From: Paenibacillus antri
Lineage (GTDB): Bacteria; Bacillota; Bacilli; Paenibacillales; YIM-B00363
DNA length: 64,000 bases
NCBI RefSeq assembly: GCF_005765165.1
Contig: NZ_VCIW01000021.1
Location: 93,098-157,097 of the forward strand
Direction of reading: 5' to 3'
The notes beneath the pieces were generated by a model. It was not told the origin of the DNA. It saw only the letters and a list, made by a program, of their open reading frames with translations, and did not search any database. Shown piece by piece: positions 26,598 through 34,563 of the stretch. Position 1 is the stretch's first letter. Each line of letters begins with the position of its first letter. The translations under genes were made by a program, and so were the position numbers.

Positions 26598-27038
26598 TCA
26601 GGCGGACGCTTGCTTCGCGTCTTGCCCTTTGTCCTTGCCGTGGTGCTTCTCCTTCTCCTTCGTCGGGCGGAGCTCGCCGCCCCGCGGCAAGTCCATGGCG
26701 CACTCGCCCTTGAAGACGGCGCCCTCGGAGACGTGCAGCGAACCCGCGTTGATGTTGCCGAGGACGCGCCCCTTGCTGGTGATCGTCATCTTGCCCTTCG
26801 CGATGACGCTGCCCTCGATCGTCCCGGCGTTGAATACGCTGCGGGCGGCGATGATGGAGCGTACGATGCCTTTCTCCCCGATGGTGACGTCACCCGAGCA
26901 TTCGATGTCGCCGACGACGCTTCCTTCGATGCGCAGACTCGCCGTGGTCACGATCTTGCCCTCGACGATCGTGCCTTCGCCGATGAACGTGTCGGTGACG
27001 CTTACGTTGCCCGACGATGATTTGCGTTTGCCGAACAT
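26598..27038 (-). CDS. Bactofilin-family polymer-forming protein
   Basis: A 146-residue protein with the bactofilin (DUF583) right-handed beta-helix pattern: repeated short strands such as TIVEGKIVTTASLRIEGSVV and GSVIAKGKMTITSKGRVLGN. The termini are polar and disordered, the C-terminus being Lys/His-rich. Bactofilins self-assemble into membrane-associated filaments that organise cell wall enzymes or cell shape. An M23 peptidase is often adjacent to bactofilin genes, but none is here. GGAGAGGGG lies upstream. Confidence 0.9.
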   Translation of the reverse strand: MFGKRKSSSGNVSVTDTFIGEGTIVEGKIVTTASLRIEGSVVGDIECSGDVTIGEKGIVRSIIAARSVFNAGTIEGSVIAKGKMTITSKGRVLGNINAGSLHVSEGAVFKGECAMDLPRGGELRPTKEKEKHHGKDKGQDAKQASA

Positions 27039-27116
27039 GGCCCGTCAACCCCTCTCCTGCGGATGGTCAGTCCACATCTACTATATGAGAGAGAGGGATC
27101 GTTTAGACGCGAATCG

Positions 27117-27710
27117 CTAGACGTTCGCGCCGGCTGCTTCGACGAAACGCGTGCGCGCTTCCTTATAACAGCGGCGGCATACCGGCAGATAGCTTTCGTT
27201 GCCGCCGATCTGAATTTGTTCGCCGTGGAAGACGGGGATGCCGTCTTTGTACCGCATGTTCATCAGCGCCTTCCGATTGCAGTACCAGCAGATCGTCTTA
27301 ATCTCCTCGATCTTGTCGGCCCAAGAGAAGAGCGCCGTGCTGCCCGGGAACAGACGTCCCATGAAGTCGGCGCGCAGGCCGTAGCATAAGACGGGGATCT
27401 TCAACCGATCCACGATTTCGGTGAGCTGGAGCACTTGCGCCTCGGACAAAAACTGCGCTTCGTCCACGATGACGCAATCGGGCATCGCTTCGCAGGTCAA
27501 CGCGACCATATCCGTGTCGTCGCCGACGATCGTCGCTTCCTTATGCAGTCCGATGCGGGATGTGACGACGCCCGTGCCGTACCGGGAGTCGATCGACGGA
27601 GTGAAGAGGAGCACGGACTTGCCTTGTTCCTCGTAATTGTGGGCCACGCGCAGCACTTCGATCGATTTGCCGCTGTTCATCGTGCCGTATCGGTAATACA
27701 ATTGTGCCAT
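27117..27710 (-). CDS. tdk: Thymidine kinase
   Basis: A 197-residue type II thymidine kinase that phosphorylates thymidine with ATP in the salvage pathway. Walker A is GTMNSGKS, the catalytic Glu lies in VDEAQF, and the structural zinc site is formed by CWYC and CRRC. The start at 27710 (ATG GCA CAA) follows AAAGGAAG. A TATAAT-like element lies upstream at 27754-27749 on the minus strand, in an AT-rich gap shared with the divergent acetyltransferase gene. Confidence 0.95.
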   Translation of the reverse strand: MAQLYYRYGTMNSGKSIEVLRVAHNYEEQGKSVLLFTPSIDSRYGTGVVTSRIGLHKEATIVGDDTDMVALTCEAMPDCVIVDEAQFLSEAQVLQLTEIVDRLKIPVLCYGLRADFMGRLFPGSTALFSWADKIEEIKTICWYCNRKALMNMRYKDGIPVFHGEQIQIGGNESYLPVCRRCYKEARTRFVEAAGANV

Positions 27711-27789
27711 GAGTGACTTCCTTTCGTCGCCTTCGCGCAAGTCTATTAATTATATCAAATAATTTCGAACAGAGGAGTTTTTACAGAAA

Positions 27790-28656
27790 ATGTCCCGCGA
27801 ACGAGAGCTTATCGAACGCACGCATCAAGCGTTGGGCCGCCCGGTCACGCGCTCGTCTTTAGTCGAAGATTTCCGTCGCCTCGGCGTCGAAGAGGGCATG
27901 ACGCTCCTCGTCCATTCCGCGATGTCGACGGTCGGTTGGGTGGCCGGAGGCGCGCAGGCCGTCATCGAGGCGCTGCAGGGCGCGGTCGGCGAGACGGGCA
28001 CGCTCGTCATGCCGACCCATACCGGCAATTTGTCCGACCCGTCCCGTTGGCAAAATCCGCCCGCCCCCGAGTCGTGGTGGGAGGCGATCCGCGCGGAGAC
28101 GCCCGCCTTCGATCCGGACGTTACCCCGGTATACGGCATGGGCGTCATCCCGGAGACGTTCCGCCGGATGCCCGGCGTCCGCCGGAGCCGTCACCCGCAG
28201 TTATCGTTCGCCGCATGGGGATCGAAGGCGGAGGCGGTGCTCGCCGGCCACGGCGAGGACCCGGACCGCTTGGCCGAGCCGCTCGGGGACGCATCGCCGA
28301 TCGGGCGGGTGTACGAGCTCGGCGGGTACGTGCTGCTGCTCGGCGTCGGCTACGAGAACAATACGTCGCTGCACCTGGCGGAATACCGGGCGAAGTACGG
28401 TCCGAAGGCCGTCGAAACGTGCCAAGCGCCCGTCCTCGCGAACGGCGAACGCCGCTGGGTCCGGTACGTCGACCTGGCGTTCGACACGGACGACTTTCCT
28501 CGCATCGGCGCGGAGTTCGAGCTCGACGCGGGGCTCGTCCGCATCGGCCGGGCGGGCATGGCGCCGGCGCGCCTTATGCCGCAGCGGCCGCTCGTCGATT
28601 ACGCGACGAGCTGGATGGAGCGCCATCGGGGCGAAAATCCGGCGCCGAGCGCGTAA
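27790..28656 (+). CDS. AAC(3)-family N-acetyltransferase
   Basis: A 288-residue protein of the aminoglycoside 3-N-acetyltransferase/YokD family. Motifs include LLVHSAMSTVGWVAGG, GTLVMPTHTGNLSDPSRW and LLLGVGYENNTSLHLAE, the last containing the conserved His region. Family members acetylate amines using acetyl-CoA. Chromosomal homologues in bacilli do not always confer resistance, so the native substrate is uncertain. AGAGGAG precedes the ATG. It is divergent from tdk. Confidence 0.9.
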   Translation: MSRERELIERTHQALGRPVTRSSLVEDFRRLGVEEGMTLLVHSAMSTVGWVAGGAQAVIEALQGAVGETGTLVMPTHTGNLSDPSRWQNPPAPESWWEAIRAETPAFDPDVTPVYGMGVIPETFRRMPGVRRSRHPQLSFAAWGSKAEAVLAGHGEDPDRLAEPLGDASPIGRVYELGGYVLLLGVGYENNTSLHLAEYRAKYGPKAVETCQAPVLANGERRWVRYVDLAFDTDDFPRIGAEFELDAGLVRIGRAGMAPARLMPQRPLVDYATSWMERHRGENPAPSA

Positions 28657-28758
28657 CCTTTTTTCCTTCCTTGACGTCTTTAATAATTGGCAGGGTTTAC
28701 CGATATTATAGGTAACCATTAACCAGCTAAAGAGAGAAGCAGGAGGAGAAACCGAGAG

Positions 28759-30909
28759 ATGCCGTTCGTTCCAGCTCGACGCAGCAATCTATTCATTGCG
28801 CTGCTATTACTTATTACGTTGGTATCTGGGGTTCTCGCCCCCCCGGCGAATGCCGCCGAAGTCGTGACGGCTTTGGAAATCGAGAACGACGACGAGGTGC
28901 ACTTGTACGTCGATCATGACACCGCGCAGCTGAAGGCGCTCGCGACGCTCGAAGGCGTCGCGACGAAGAAGGACGTCACGGCGACGGCGGTCTGGGCGAC
29001 GACGAGCGCGACGATCGTCAAGGTAGACAAGGGGAAGCTGACGCCGGTAGGCGCCGGCTCCGCCAAGGTGACGGCGAAATACGAAGGCAAGACGGTGGCC
29101 GTGAACGTGAAGGTCGACTTCTTGTACGACGCCGTTCGGCTGAGCGCGGACGGAACGGTCGCCGTCGAGCTGCAGGATCAGCCGCTCAGCCTGACGGCGA
29201 GCGCGGTCGAAAGCGACGGTACGTTGTTCGACGTGACGACCGCGGCGGTCTGGTCGTCCAGCGACCAGGCGGTGGCGACGGTCGACGACGGCAAGGTGCA
29301 GCTGCTGAAGAAGGGCACGACGACGATCACGGCGAAATACAAGGGCCGCAGCGACTCCGTTACGTACACGGTCGCTTCGCCGTATAAGGCGCTGAACCTT
29401 GAGTACGATGGCGAATACGAGTTTACGGTCGGACAAGCTCCCGCCCAGTTGGACGCGATCGCCACGCTGACGAACGATCTGAGCGAGAGGGTGAACGATA
29501 AGGCCGTCTGGTCGTCCTCGAATTCGGCGGTCGTCTCCGTCGACGACGGGAAGCTGACGTTCAAGGGAGCGGGGGTCGCCGAGATTCAGGCGTCGCGTTA
29601 CGGGTTGACCGCCAAGGTCAACGTCGTGGTGCGCCTGCCGTACCAAGCGTTGATGCTGACGCCGTCGAAGCCGGTTCATATGTTCCTCTCGGACGAGCCG
29701 GTGCAGGTGGAAGCTCATGTCGCGAACGACTTCGACACGAAGCTCGAAGTGACCGGCGAAGCGGAATGGACGACGTCGAATCCGCTCGTCGTTTCCGTCG
29801 ACGACGGCCGGTTGAAGCCAAGAGGCGCCGGCGCTGCGGAAGTCGTCGCGACGTATAAGGGGCTGCAGAAGAAGATCGACGTGACGGTCATGCCGGTCGT
29901 GAACGGGCTGCATCTCGATGAAACCGAGATGACGCTGTTCAAGGGCGAAGTCGCGGCGCTGCCCGACGTCTACGGCGAAGACTTGAACGGCACGGAATAT
30001 TCGTTCGCGGACATCGCCGAGTGGACGTCAAGCGACGAGGCCGTCGTCGTCGTCGAGAACGGCAAGCTGAAGGCGAAGAAGCCGGGCGTCGCGACCGTCT
30101 CCATGACGATTCGCGGGGAGACGGACGCGCTGGAGGTGACGGTGCGGGAGAAGGCGCTCGCGCTGCTGCCGCAGACGTCCGCGTACTCGCTCGTCAGAGG
30201 CGAGACGACGTCGCTGCCGAAGGTGACGGCGCTGCTCGAGGACGGAACGGAGCTCGATATTTCGGGGGCTATCGAATGGACGACGTCCTCGCCGAACTTG
30301 CTGGTCGCGGGAACGACGATGAAGGCGCTGCTGAACTCGAAGGTGACGCTGACGGGATCGTACTTGAACAAGAAGGTTACGATTCCGGTGACGATCGAGG
30401 ACAAGATGACGAACGTCGTCGTCGAACCGACGGCGGTGACGCTGAACCCGAAGCGCAGCCAGACGATCAAGGTGACCGGCAAGGATTCGACGGGCAAGAC
30501 GGTGACGTTGACCCGCAGCATCGTCTGGACGTCTTCGAATCCGGCGGCCGCGACCGTGAGCGGCTCGACCGTTCGCGGCGTCGCGGAGGGAGCCGCGACG
30601 TTGACCGCGACGTACCAAGGGCAGTCGCTCGCCGTCAGCGTGGCGGTCGAGCCGCGGCTCGAGAAGGTCGTCCTCTCCGAGAAGTCCGCGAAGCTCGCGG
30701 TCGGCGGATCGACGACGTTCGCGTTGACCGCGTATTACGACAACGGCGCGACGAAGGACGTCACGCATCTGGCGACGTGGACGTCGTCCAACGTCTCGGT
30801 CGCGTCCGTCGCGTCCGGCAAGGCGACGGGCCTTAAGAAGGGCAGCGTCTCCGTGAAGGCGAAATTCGACAACAAGACGGCGACCGCGCGCGTAACGGTC
30901 TCCCAATAG
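28759..30909 (+). CDS. Secreted protein of eight Big2-like Ig repeats
   Basis: A 716-residue protein with a signal peptide (residues 1-31, FIALLLLITLVSG then ANAAE), followed by eight ~85-residue bacterial Ig-like (Big2) repeats. Each has the core W-[AST]-[ST]-[ST] near its middle (WATTS, WSSSD, WSSSN, WTTSN, WTSSD, WTTSS, WTSSN, WTSSN) and ends with a G-x-A/V-x-V/I-x-A turn. No S-layer homology domain, LPXTG or enzyme domain is visible, so it is secreted or held by an unseen mechanism. GCAGGAGGAG precedes the ATG. It is probably a spacer or adhesin-like surface protein; its partner is unknown. Confidence 0.85.
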   Translation: MPFVPARRSNLFIALLLLITLVSGVLAPPANAAEVVTALEIENDDEVHLYVDHDTAQLKALATLEGVATKKDVTATAVWATTSATIVKVDKGKLTPVGAGSAKVTAKYEGKTVAVNVKVDFLYDAVRLSADGTVAVELQDQPLSLTASAVESDGTLFDVTTAAVWSSSDQAVATVDDGKVQLLKKGTTTITAKYKGRSDSVTYTVASPYKALNLEYDGEYEFTVGQAPAQLDAIATLTNDLSERVNDKAVWSSSNSAVVSVDDGKLTFKGAGVAEIQASRYGLTAKVNVVVRLPYQALMLTPSKPVHMFLSDEPVQVEAHVANDFDTKLEVTGEAEWTTSNPLVVSVDDGRLKPRGAGAAEVVATYKGLQKKIDVTVMPVVNGLHLDETEMTLFKGEVAALPDVYGEDLNGTEYSFADIAEWTSSDEAVVVVENGKLKAKKPGVATVSMTIRGETDALEVTVREKALALLPQTSAYSLVRGETTSLPKVTALLEDGTELDISGAIEWTTSSPNLLVAGTTMKALLNSKVTLTGSYLNKKVTIPVTIEDKMTNVVVEPTAVTLNPKRSQTIKVTGKDSTGKTVTLTRSIVWTSSNPAAATVSGSTVRGVAEGAATLTATYQGQSLAVSVAVEPRLEKVVLSEKSAKLAVGGSTTFALTAYYDNGATKDVTHLATWTSSNVSVASVASGKATGLKKGSVSVKAKFDNKTATARVTVSQ

Positions 30910-30919
30910 AGCGATCCGG

Positions 30920-30957
30920 AATCCCGGCGTCTTGCGACGTCGGGATTTTCCTTTTTC
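30920..30957 (+). terminator. Intrinsic terminator after the Ig-repeat gene
   Basis: AATCCCGGCGTC pairs with GACGTCGGGATT around TTGC (one mismatch), followed by TTCCTTTTT. Confidence 0.85.
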
Positions 30958-30971
30958 CCGGGCGAGCGCCC

Positions 30972-31006
30972 TTGACAGAATCAACTGTAATTAATAAAAT
31001 AACAGT
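30972..31006 (+). promoter_or_regulatory. Promoter and dyad operator of the Rrf2 gene
   Basis: A consensus -35 TTGACA (30972-30977) and -10 TAAAAT (30995-31000) are 17 bp apart. ACTGT (30984) and ACAGT (31002) form a dyad with a 13-bp spacer overlapping the -10 element, a natural place for autorepression by the Rrf2 protein. Confidence 0.8.
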
Positions 31007-31044
31007 AGTAAGACGCCGACGACAAGACGAGGAGACATGGAACG

Positions 31045-31476
31045 ATGAACAGCGAATTCACGATCGCGGTACACAGTCTCGTCTTCCTTGCGTACACGCC
31101 GGACCATATGGCGACGAGCGAGAAGCTCGCGTGCAACGTCGCGACGCATCCCGCGAGGGTGCGCAAGGTGATGGGCTGCCTGCGCAACCGGGGATACGTC
31201 GTCACGAAGGAAGGTCTCGGCGGAGGATATTCGCTCGACTGCGATCCGGATGCCGTCACGTTGGCCGAGATTTATCGGGTCATGTGTCCGGGCTCGCTGA
31301 AGCCGTCATGGACCTCGGGCAACCCCGAGGAGAAGTGTATGGTCGCGGGCAACATGCAATGCGTCATGGATCGGATTTTCGCGGACGCGGAGCGGCACTT
31401 GGAGGCTTACTTCGAGGGGCTGACGATCGGCGACGTGCTAAGGTCGATCCGGGATTCGCAGAAGACGAAGGGATAG
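31045..31476 (+). CDS. Rrf2-family transcriptional regulator
   Basis: A 143-residue protein with an N-terminal winged HTH (VATHPARVRKVMGCLRNRGYV, wing EGLGGGYSL), as in Rrf2/YwnA/NsrR proteins. C81, C98 and C106 lie roughly where the cluster ligands of NsrR/IscR sit, but spacing is not identical, so iron-sulfur binding is only possible. The gene has its own strong promoter with a dyad. It is followed by IDEAL, thioredoxin and nitroreductase genes on the same strand, suggesting a redox or thiol-stress regulon. Confidence 0.88.
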   Translation: MNSEFTIAVHSLVFLAYTPDHMATSEKLACNVATHPARVRKVMGCLRNRGYVVTKEGLGGGYSLDCDPDAVTLAEIYRVMCPGSLKPSWTSGNPEEKCMVAGNMQCVMDRIFADAERHLEAYFEGLTIGDVLRSIRDSQKTKG

Positions 31477-31577
31477 GACGGAATGGGGATGCGACTTCTT
31501 GCGGAAGACGGCGCCCTTTTCCGAGATAACTGTCACAGGTTTGGTTACAAATTAGATTCATGCGAGGAGGAAGAGAC

Positions 31578-31925
31578 ATGTCGGAGCAGCTTAAGCAAGC
31601 GAGACTGGCGGAGGGCGATTGGGTCGCGGGGACGTCGGTGAACGACGAACGGATCCGGGGGTATGTACGCAGCTGCGACCCGTTGGACGGAATCGTAACG
31701 GTCGCCGTCGTCGAGTCGGATCGCGCGGAGTCGGTCGGGAAGACGGTGTATGCGAAGGAGGCGCAGCTGAAGCGGCTGCCGGACGACGTGGCGTCCGACC
31801 CCGAAGCGCTGCGCGAGCTGATCGACCTGGCGCTGTCGGCGCGGGACGAGGCTTGGTTTTACGAGCTGACGGCGGAGCTGATCGCGCTGACGGCGGTGCG
31901 AGGGATGTCCGCGGCGCCGGCGTAA
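31578..31925 (+). CDS. IDEAL-domain protein
   Basis: A 115-residue protein. Residues ~15-70 form a small beta-rich domain (GDWVAGTSVNDERIRGYV, then VTVAVVESD). Residues ~77-105 carry LIDLALSARDEAWFYELTAE, which fits the IDEAL domain (PF08858) consensus. IDEAL domains are short helical hairpins in Firmicutes regulatory proteins, mostly of unknown role. The start at 31578 follows GAGGAGGAAG. Located between the Rrf2 gene and thioredoxin. Confidence 0.7.
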   Translation: MSEQLKQARLAEGDWVAGTSVNDERIRGYVRSCDPLDGIVTVAVVESDRAESVGKTVYAKEAQLKRLPDDVASDPEALRELIDLALSARDEAWFYELTAELIALTAVRGMSAAPA

Positions 31926-31979
31926 AGACGGCGAACCGCGTTAATTATATACATTATCTATAGGGTAGGAGGGTTTTCT

Positions 31980-32297
31980 ATGTCGTTGCAACAAGTGACG
32001 GATCAAACCTGGGGCGAGGTCGTCGGTCGAGACGGATTGGTATTGGTGGATTTCTGGGCGCCTTGGTGCGGACCGTGCCGGATGATCGCCCCGGTGCTCG
32101 AAGAAATGGCCGCGGAGGCGGGCGACAAGCTGACCGTCGCGAAGCTGAACGTGGACGATAATCCGGAGTCGGCCGCGGCGAACGGCGTCATGAGCATTCC
32201 GACGCTGAAGCTGTTCAAGAACGGCGTCGAGGTGGATATGATCGTAGGCTTCCGAGACAAGACGCAGCTGAAGCAGTGGGTCGAACAACATATCTAA
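31980..32297 (+). CDS. trxA: Thioredoxin
   Basis: A 105-residue thioredoxin with the WCGPC redox site, the [10 protein letters not shown] context, the conserved cis-Pro ([11 protein letters not shown]) and the usual length. It reduces disulfides in cytoplasmic proteins using thioredoxin reductase. TAGGAGGG lies 7-8 bases upstream of the ATG. It is probably one of several thioredoxins in the genome, so the symbol denotes type rather than sole copy. Confidence 0.93.
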   Translation: MSLQQVTDQTWGEVVGRDGLVLVDFWAPWCGPCRMIAPVLEEMAAEAGDKLTVAKLNVDDNPESAAANGVMSIPTLKLFKNGVEVDMIVGFRDKTQLKQWVEQHI

Positions 32298-32361
32298 TAG
32301 AAACAAGAGAACAATAGAGACGAATTAGAGACGGATCAAGCGGAGAGGAATGGGAGAACTT

Positions 32362-33009
32362 ATGGAACCGACTGTAATCGAAAAAGCCCCGCGCACGCCG
32401 GAGACGATCCGCGTGATGGAGGAACGGCATTCGGTGCGCGCATACGAGCCGGGAATCGCGATGCCGAGGGAGGACCTCGACGCGATTCTACGCGCGGCCG
32501 GGACGGCGCCGTCGTCGTGGAACCTGCAGCCGTGGAAGTTTCTCGCGATCGAGGACGCGGCGCTTCGCGAGAAGCTGCTGCCGATCGCGAACCATCAGCG
32601 GCAGGTCGTGGAGAGCTCGGCGGTCGTCGCCGTGCTCGGCGATCTGGAGGGGCACCGCAACGCGGAGCTCGTGTACGGCGAGCGCGTCAAGTCCGGCGCG
32701 ATGAGCGCGGAGATCAAGGATACGCTCGTCGGGCAGGTGGAGCGCGCCTACGGGAGCGGCACGTTCGCCCGGGACGAGGCGTTCCTGAACGGCGGCTTCG
32801 CCGCGATGCAGCTCATGTTGGCCGCCAAGGCGCTCGGGTACGAGACGTGCCCGATGGGCGGGTTCCGCAAGGACGCGTTCATCGAGGCGTTCCGCGTTCC
32901 GGAGCGGTACGTTCCGTTGCTGCTGATCTCGATCGGCAAGCCGGCGAAGGCGGCGCACCCGTCGACGCGGTTTCCGTTGGAGGAGACGGTCGTGCGGGAT
33001 ACGTTTTAA
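32362..33009 (+). CDS. Nitroreductase-family flavoprotein
   Basis: A 215-residue NAD(P)H-dependent FMN oxidoreductase. The FMN-binding ERHSVRAYEP and AAGTAPSSWNLQPWKF segments are typical, as is GYETCPMGGFRKDAF near the C-terminus. The start at 32362 (ATG GAA CCG) has GGGAG at proper distance; an ATG at 32350 sits directly on the AGAGG site. Thioredoxin lies just upstream, so it likely belongs to the same redox group. Ends at a terminator. Confidence 0.9.
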   Translation: MEPTVIEKAPRTPETIRVMEERHSVRAYEPGIAMPREDLDAILRAAGTAPSSWNLQPWKFLAIEDAALREKLLPIANHQRQVVESSAVVAVLGDLEGHRNAELVYGERVKSGAMSAEIKDTLVGQVERAYGSGTFARDEAFLNGGFAAMQLMLAAKALGYETCPMGGFRKDAFIEAFRVPERYVPLLLISIGKPAKAAHPSTRFPLEETVVRDTF

Positions 33010-33017
33010 GTTTGAGA

Positions 33018-33045
33018 GGAGGGGGGCGGAAGCCCTCCTTTTTTT
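33018..33045 (+). terminator. Intrinsic terminator after the nitroreductase gene
   Basis: GGAGGG pairs with CCCTCC across a short GC loop, followed by T7. Confidence 0.85.
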
Positions 33046-33072
33046 GTGAACGCCTAGCTCTACCGCTGCCCG

Positions 33073-34195
33073 TCGGACACCGATTTTTGCGGTGGCTATT
33101 GCACCGCCGTGGTGCACTTTTCGCACCATACCGGTGCAATATGTGCACCACCGTGCAGCATTGCAGCCGTTCCGCCGAGCATGCGGACACCGATTCCGCG
33201 GCGGTTGCACCGCCGAGGTGCACTCTTCGCACCATACCGGTGCAATATGTGCACCACCGTGCAGCATTGCAGCCGTTCCGCCGAGCATGCGGACACCGAT
33301 TCCGCGGCTATTGCACCGCCGTGGTGCACTTTTCGCACCATACCGGTGCAATATGTGCACTATCGTGCAGCATTGCAGCCGTTCCGCCGAGCATGCGGTC
33401 ACCGATTCCGCGGCTATTGCACCGCCGTGGTACACTCTTCGCACCATATCGGTGCAATATGTGCACCGCCGTGCAACAGTGCAGCCGTTCCCCCGTGCCA
33501 ACGGACACCGATTCCGCGGCTATTGCACCGCCGTGGTGCACTTTTCGCACCATACCGGTGCAATATGTGCACCACCGTGCAGCATTGCAGCCGTTCCGCC
33601 GTGCCAACGGACACCGATTCCGCGGCTATTGCACCGCCGTGGTGCACTCTTCACACCATGCCGGTGCAATATGTGCACCACCGTGCAGCATTGCAGCCGT
33701 TCCCCCGAGCCAACGGACACCATTTCCGCGGCTATTGCACCGCCGTGCAACAGTGCAGCCGTTCCCCCGTGCCAACGGACACCGATTCCGCGGCTATTGC
33801 ACCGCCGTGGTACACTCTTCGCACCATACCGGTGCAATATGTGCACCACCGTGCAGCATTGCAGCCGTTCCCCCGAGCCAACGGACACCATTTCCGCGGC
33901 TATTGCACCGCCGTGGTGCACTCTTCGCACCATACCGGTGCAGTATGTGCACCACCGTGCAGCATTGCAGCCGTTCCGCCGAGCATGCGGATACCGATTT
34001 CGCGGCTATTGCACCGCCGTGGTGCACTTTTCGCACCATACCGGTGCAATATGTGCACCACCGTGCAGCATTGCAGCCGTTCCGCCGAGCATGCGGACAC
34101 CGATTCCGCGGCGGTTGCACCGCCGTGGTGCACTCTTCGCACCATGCCGGTGCAACATGTGCACCGCCGTGCAACATTGCAGCCGTTCCGCCGCA
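33073..34195. repeat. Tandem array A3, ten 106-bp units plus one half unit
   Basis: CGGTG within the repeat recurs at 33132, 33238, 33344, 33450, 33556 and 33662 (106 bp each), then at 33830, 33936, 34042 and 34148. The 168-bp step between 33662 and 33830 is one full unit plus a 62-bp half unit. Each unit holds TGCACCGCCGTGGTGCA, GCACCATACCGGTGC and TGCACCACCGTGCA dyads; the outer two start 44 bp apart. Read on the minus strand it aligns with A1 and A2 (GCGAAAAGTGC, then GGTGCAAT). Long open frames cross it on both strands but lack ribosome binding sites, and 106 is not a multiple of three. Confidence 0.96.
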
Positions 34196-34499
34196 CCTCT
34201 GCGCCGCCGCCTCGACGCCCCCGCAGACCCGATCATCCGGCACGATCCGCCGCACCGCGCCGCGATTCCGTCGGCAATCGACGGCACGGTCGCGCGAACG
34301 ACACACGAACCGTCAAGCCCGCCTTCCATAATCTTCAAATCCGGTCGAATTGACCATAAAAACCGCACATCCGATGTCGCCTCCGCCCCGAATTCGATCA
34401 ATGTTCAAAAAATATTTAAGGCATCCGACAGCATCCGACAAAAGCATACAGGACCCGACGTTGTTCTTCGTTTACACAATTTATTGATATCTCTATACT
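34196..34499. other. Intergenic stretch before the chemosensory operon
   Basis: No gene is supported here. The left part is GC-rich and C-rich like the array edge; the right part is AT-richer. The only structure noted is a tandem direct repeat GCATCCGACA at 34421-34440, about 60-80 bp upstream of the operon promoter, a possible activator or repressor site. Confidence 0.6.
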
Positions 34500-34529
34500 T
34501 TGAAAAGTGGTCGAAGGAATACCTATATT
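34500..34529 (+). promoter_or_regulatory. Probable sigma-A promoter of the chemosensory operon
   Basis: TTGAAA and TATATT are separated by 18 bp and lie 35 bases before the kinase start codon, in an AT-rich stretch. No sigma-D (flagellar) type element is recognised. Confidence 0.55.
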
Positions 34530-34563
34530 TTTACATATATTTACATCCGGTGGAGATCAATTA

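Noticed and set aside
28671..28709. Promoter TTGACG with TATTAT before the Ig-repeat gene
   Set aside because: The elements are 27 bp apart, too far for sigma-A, and no better pair was found.
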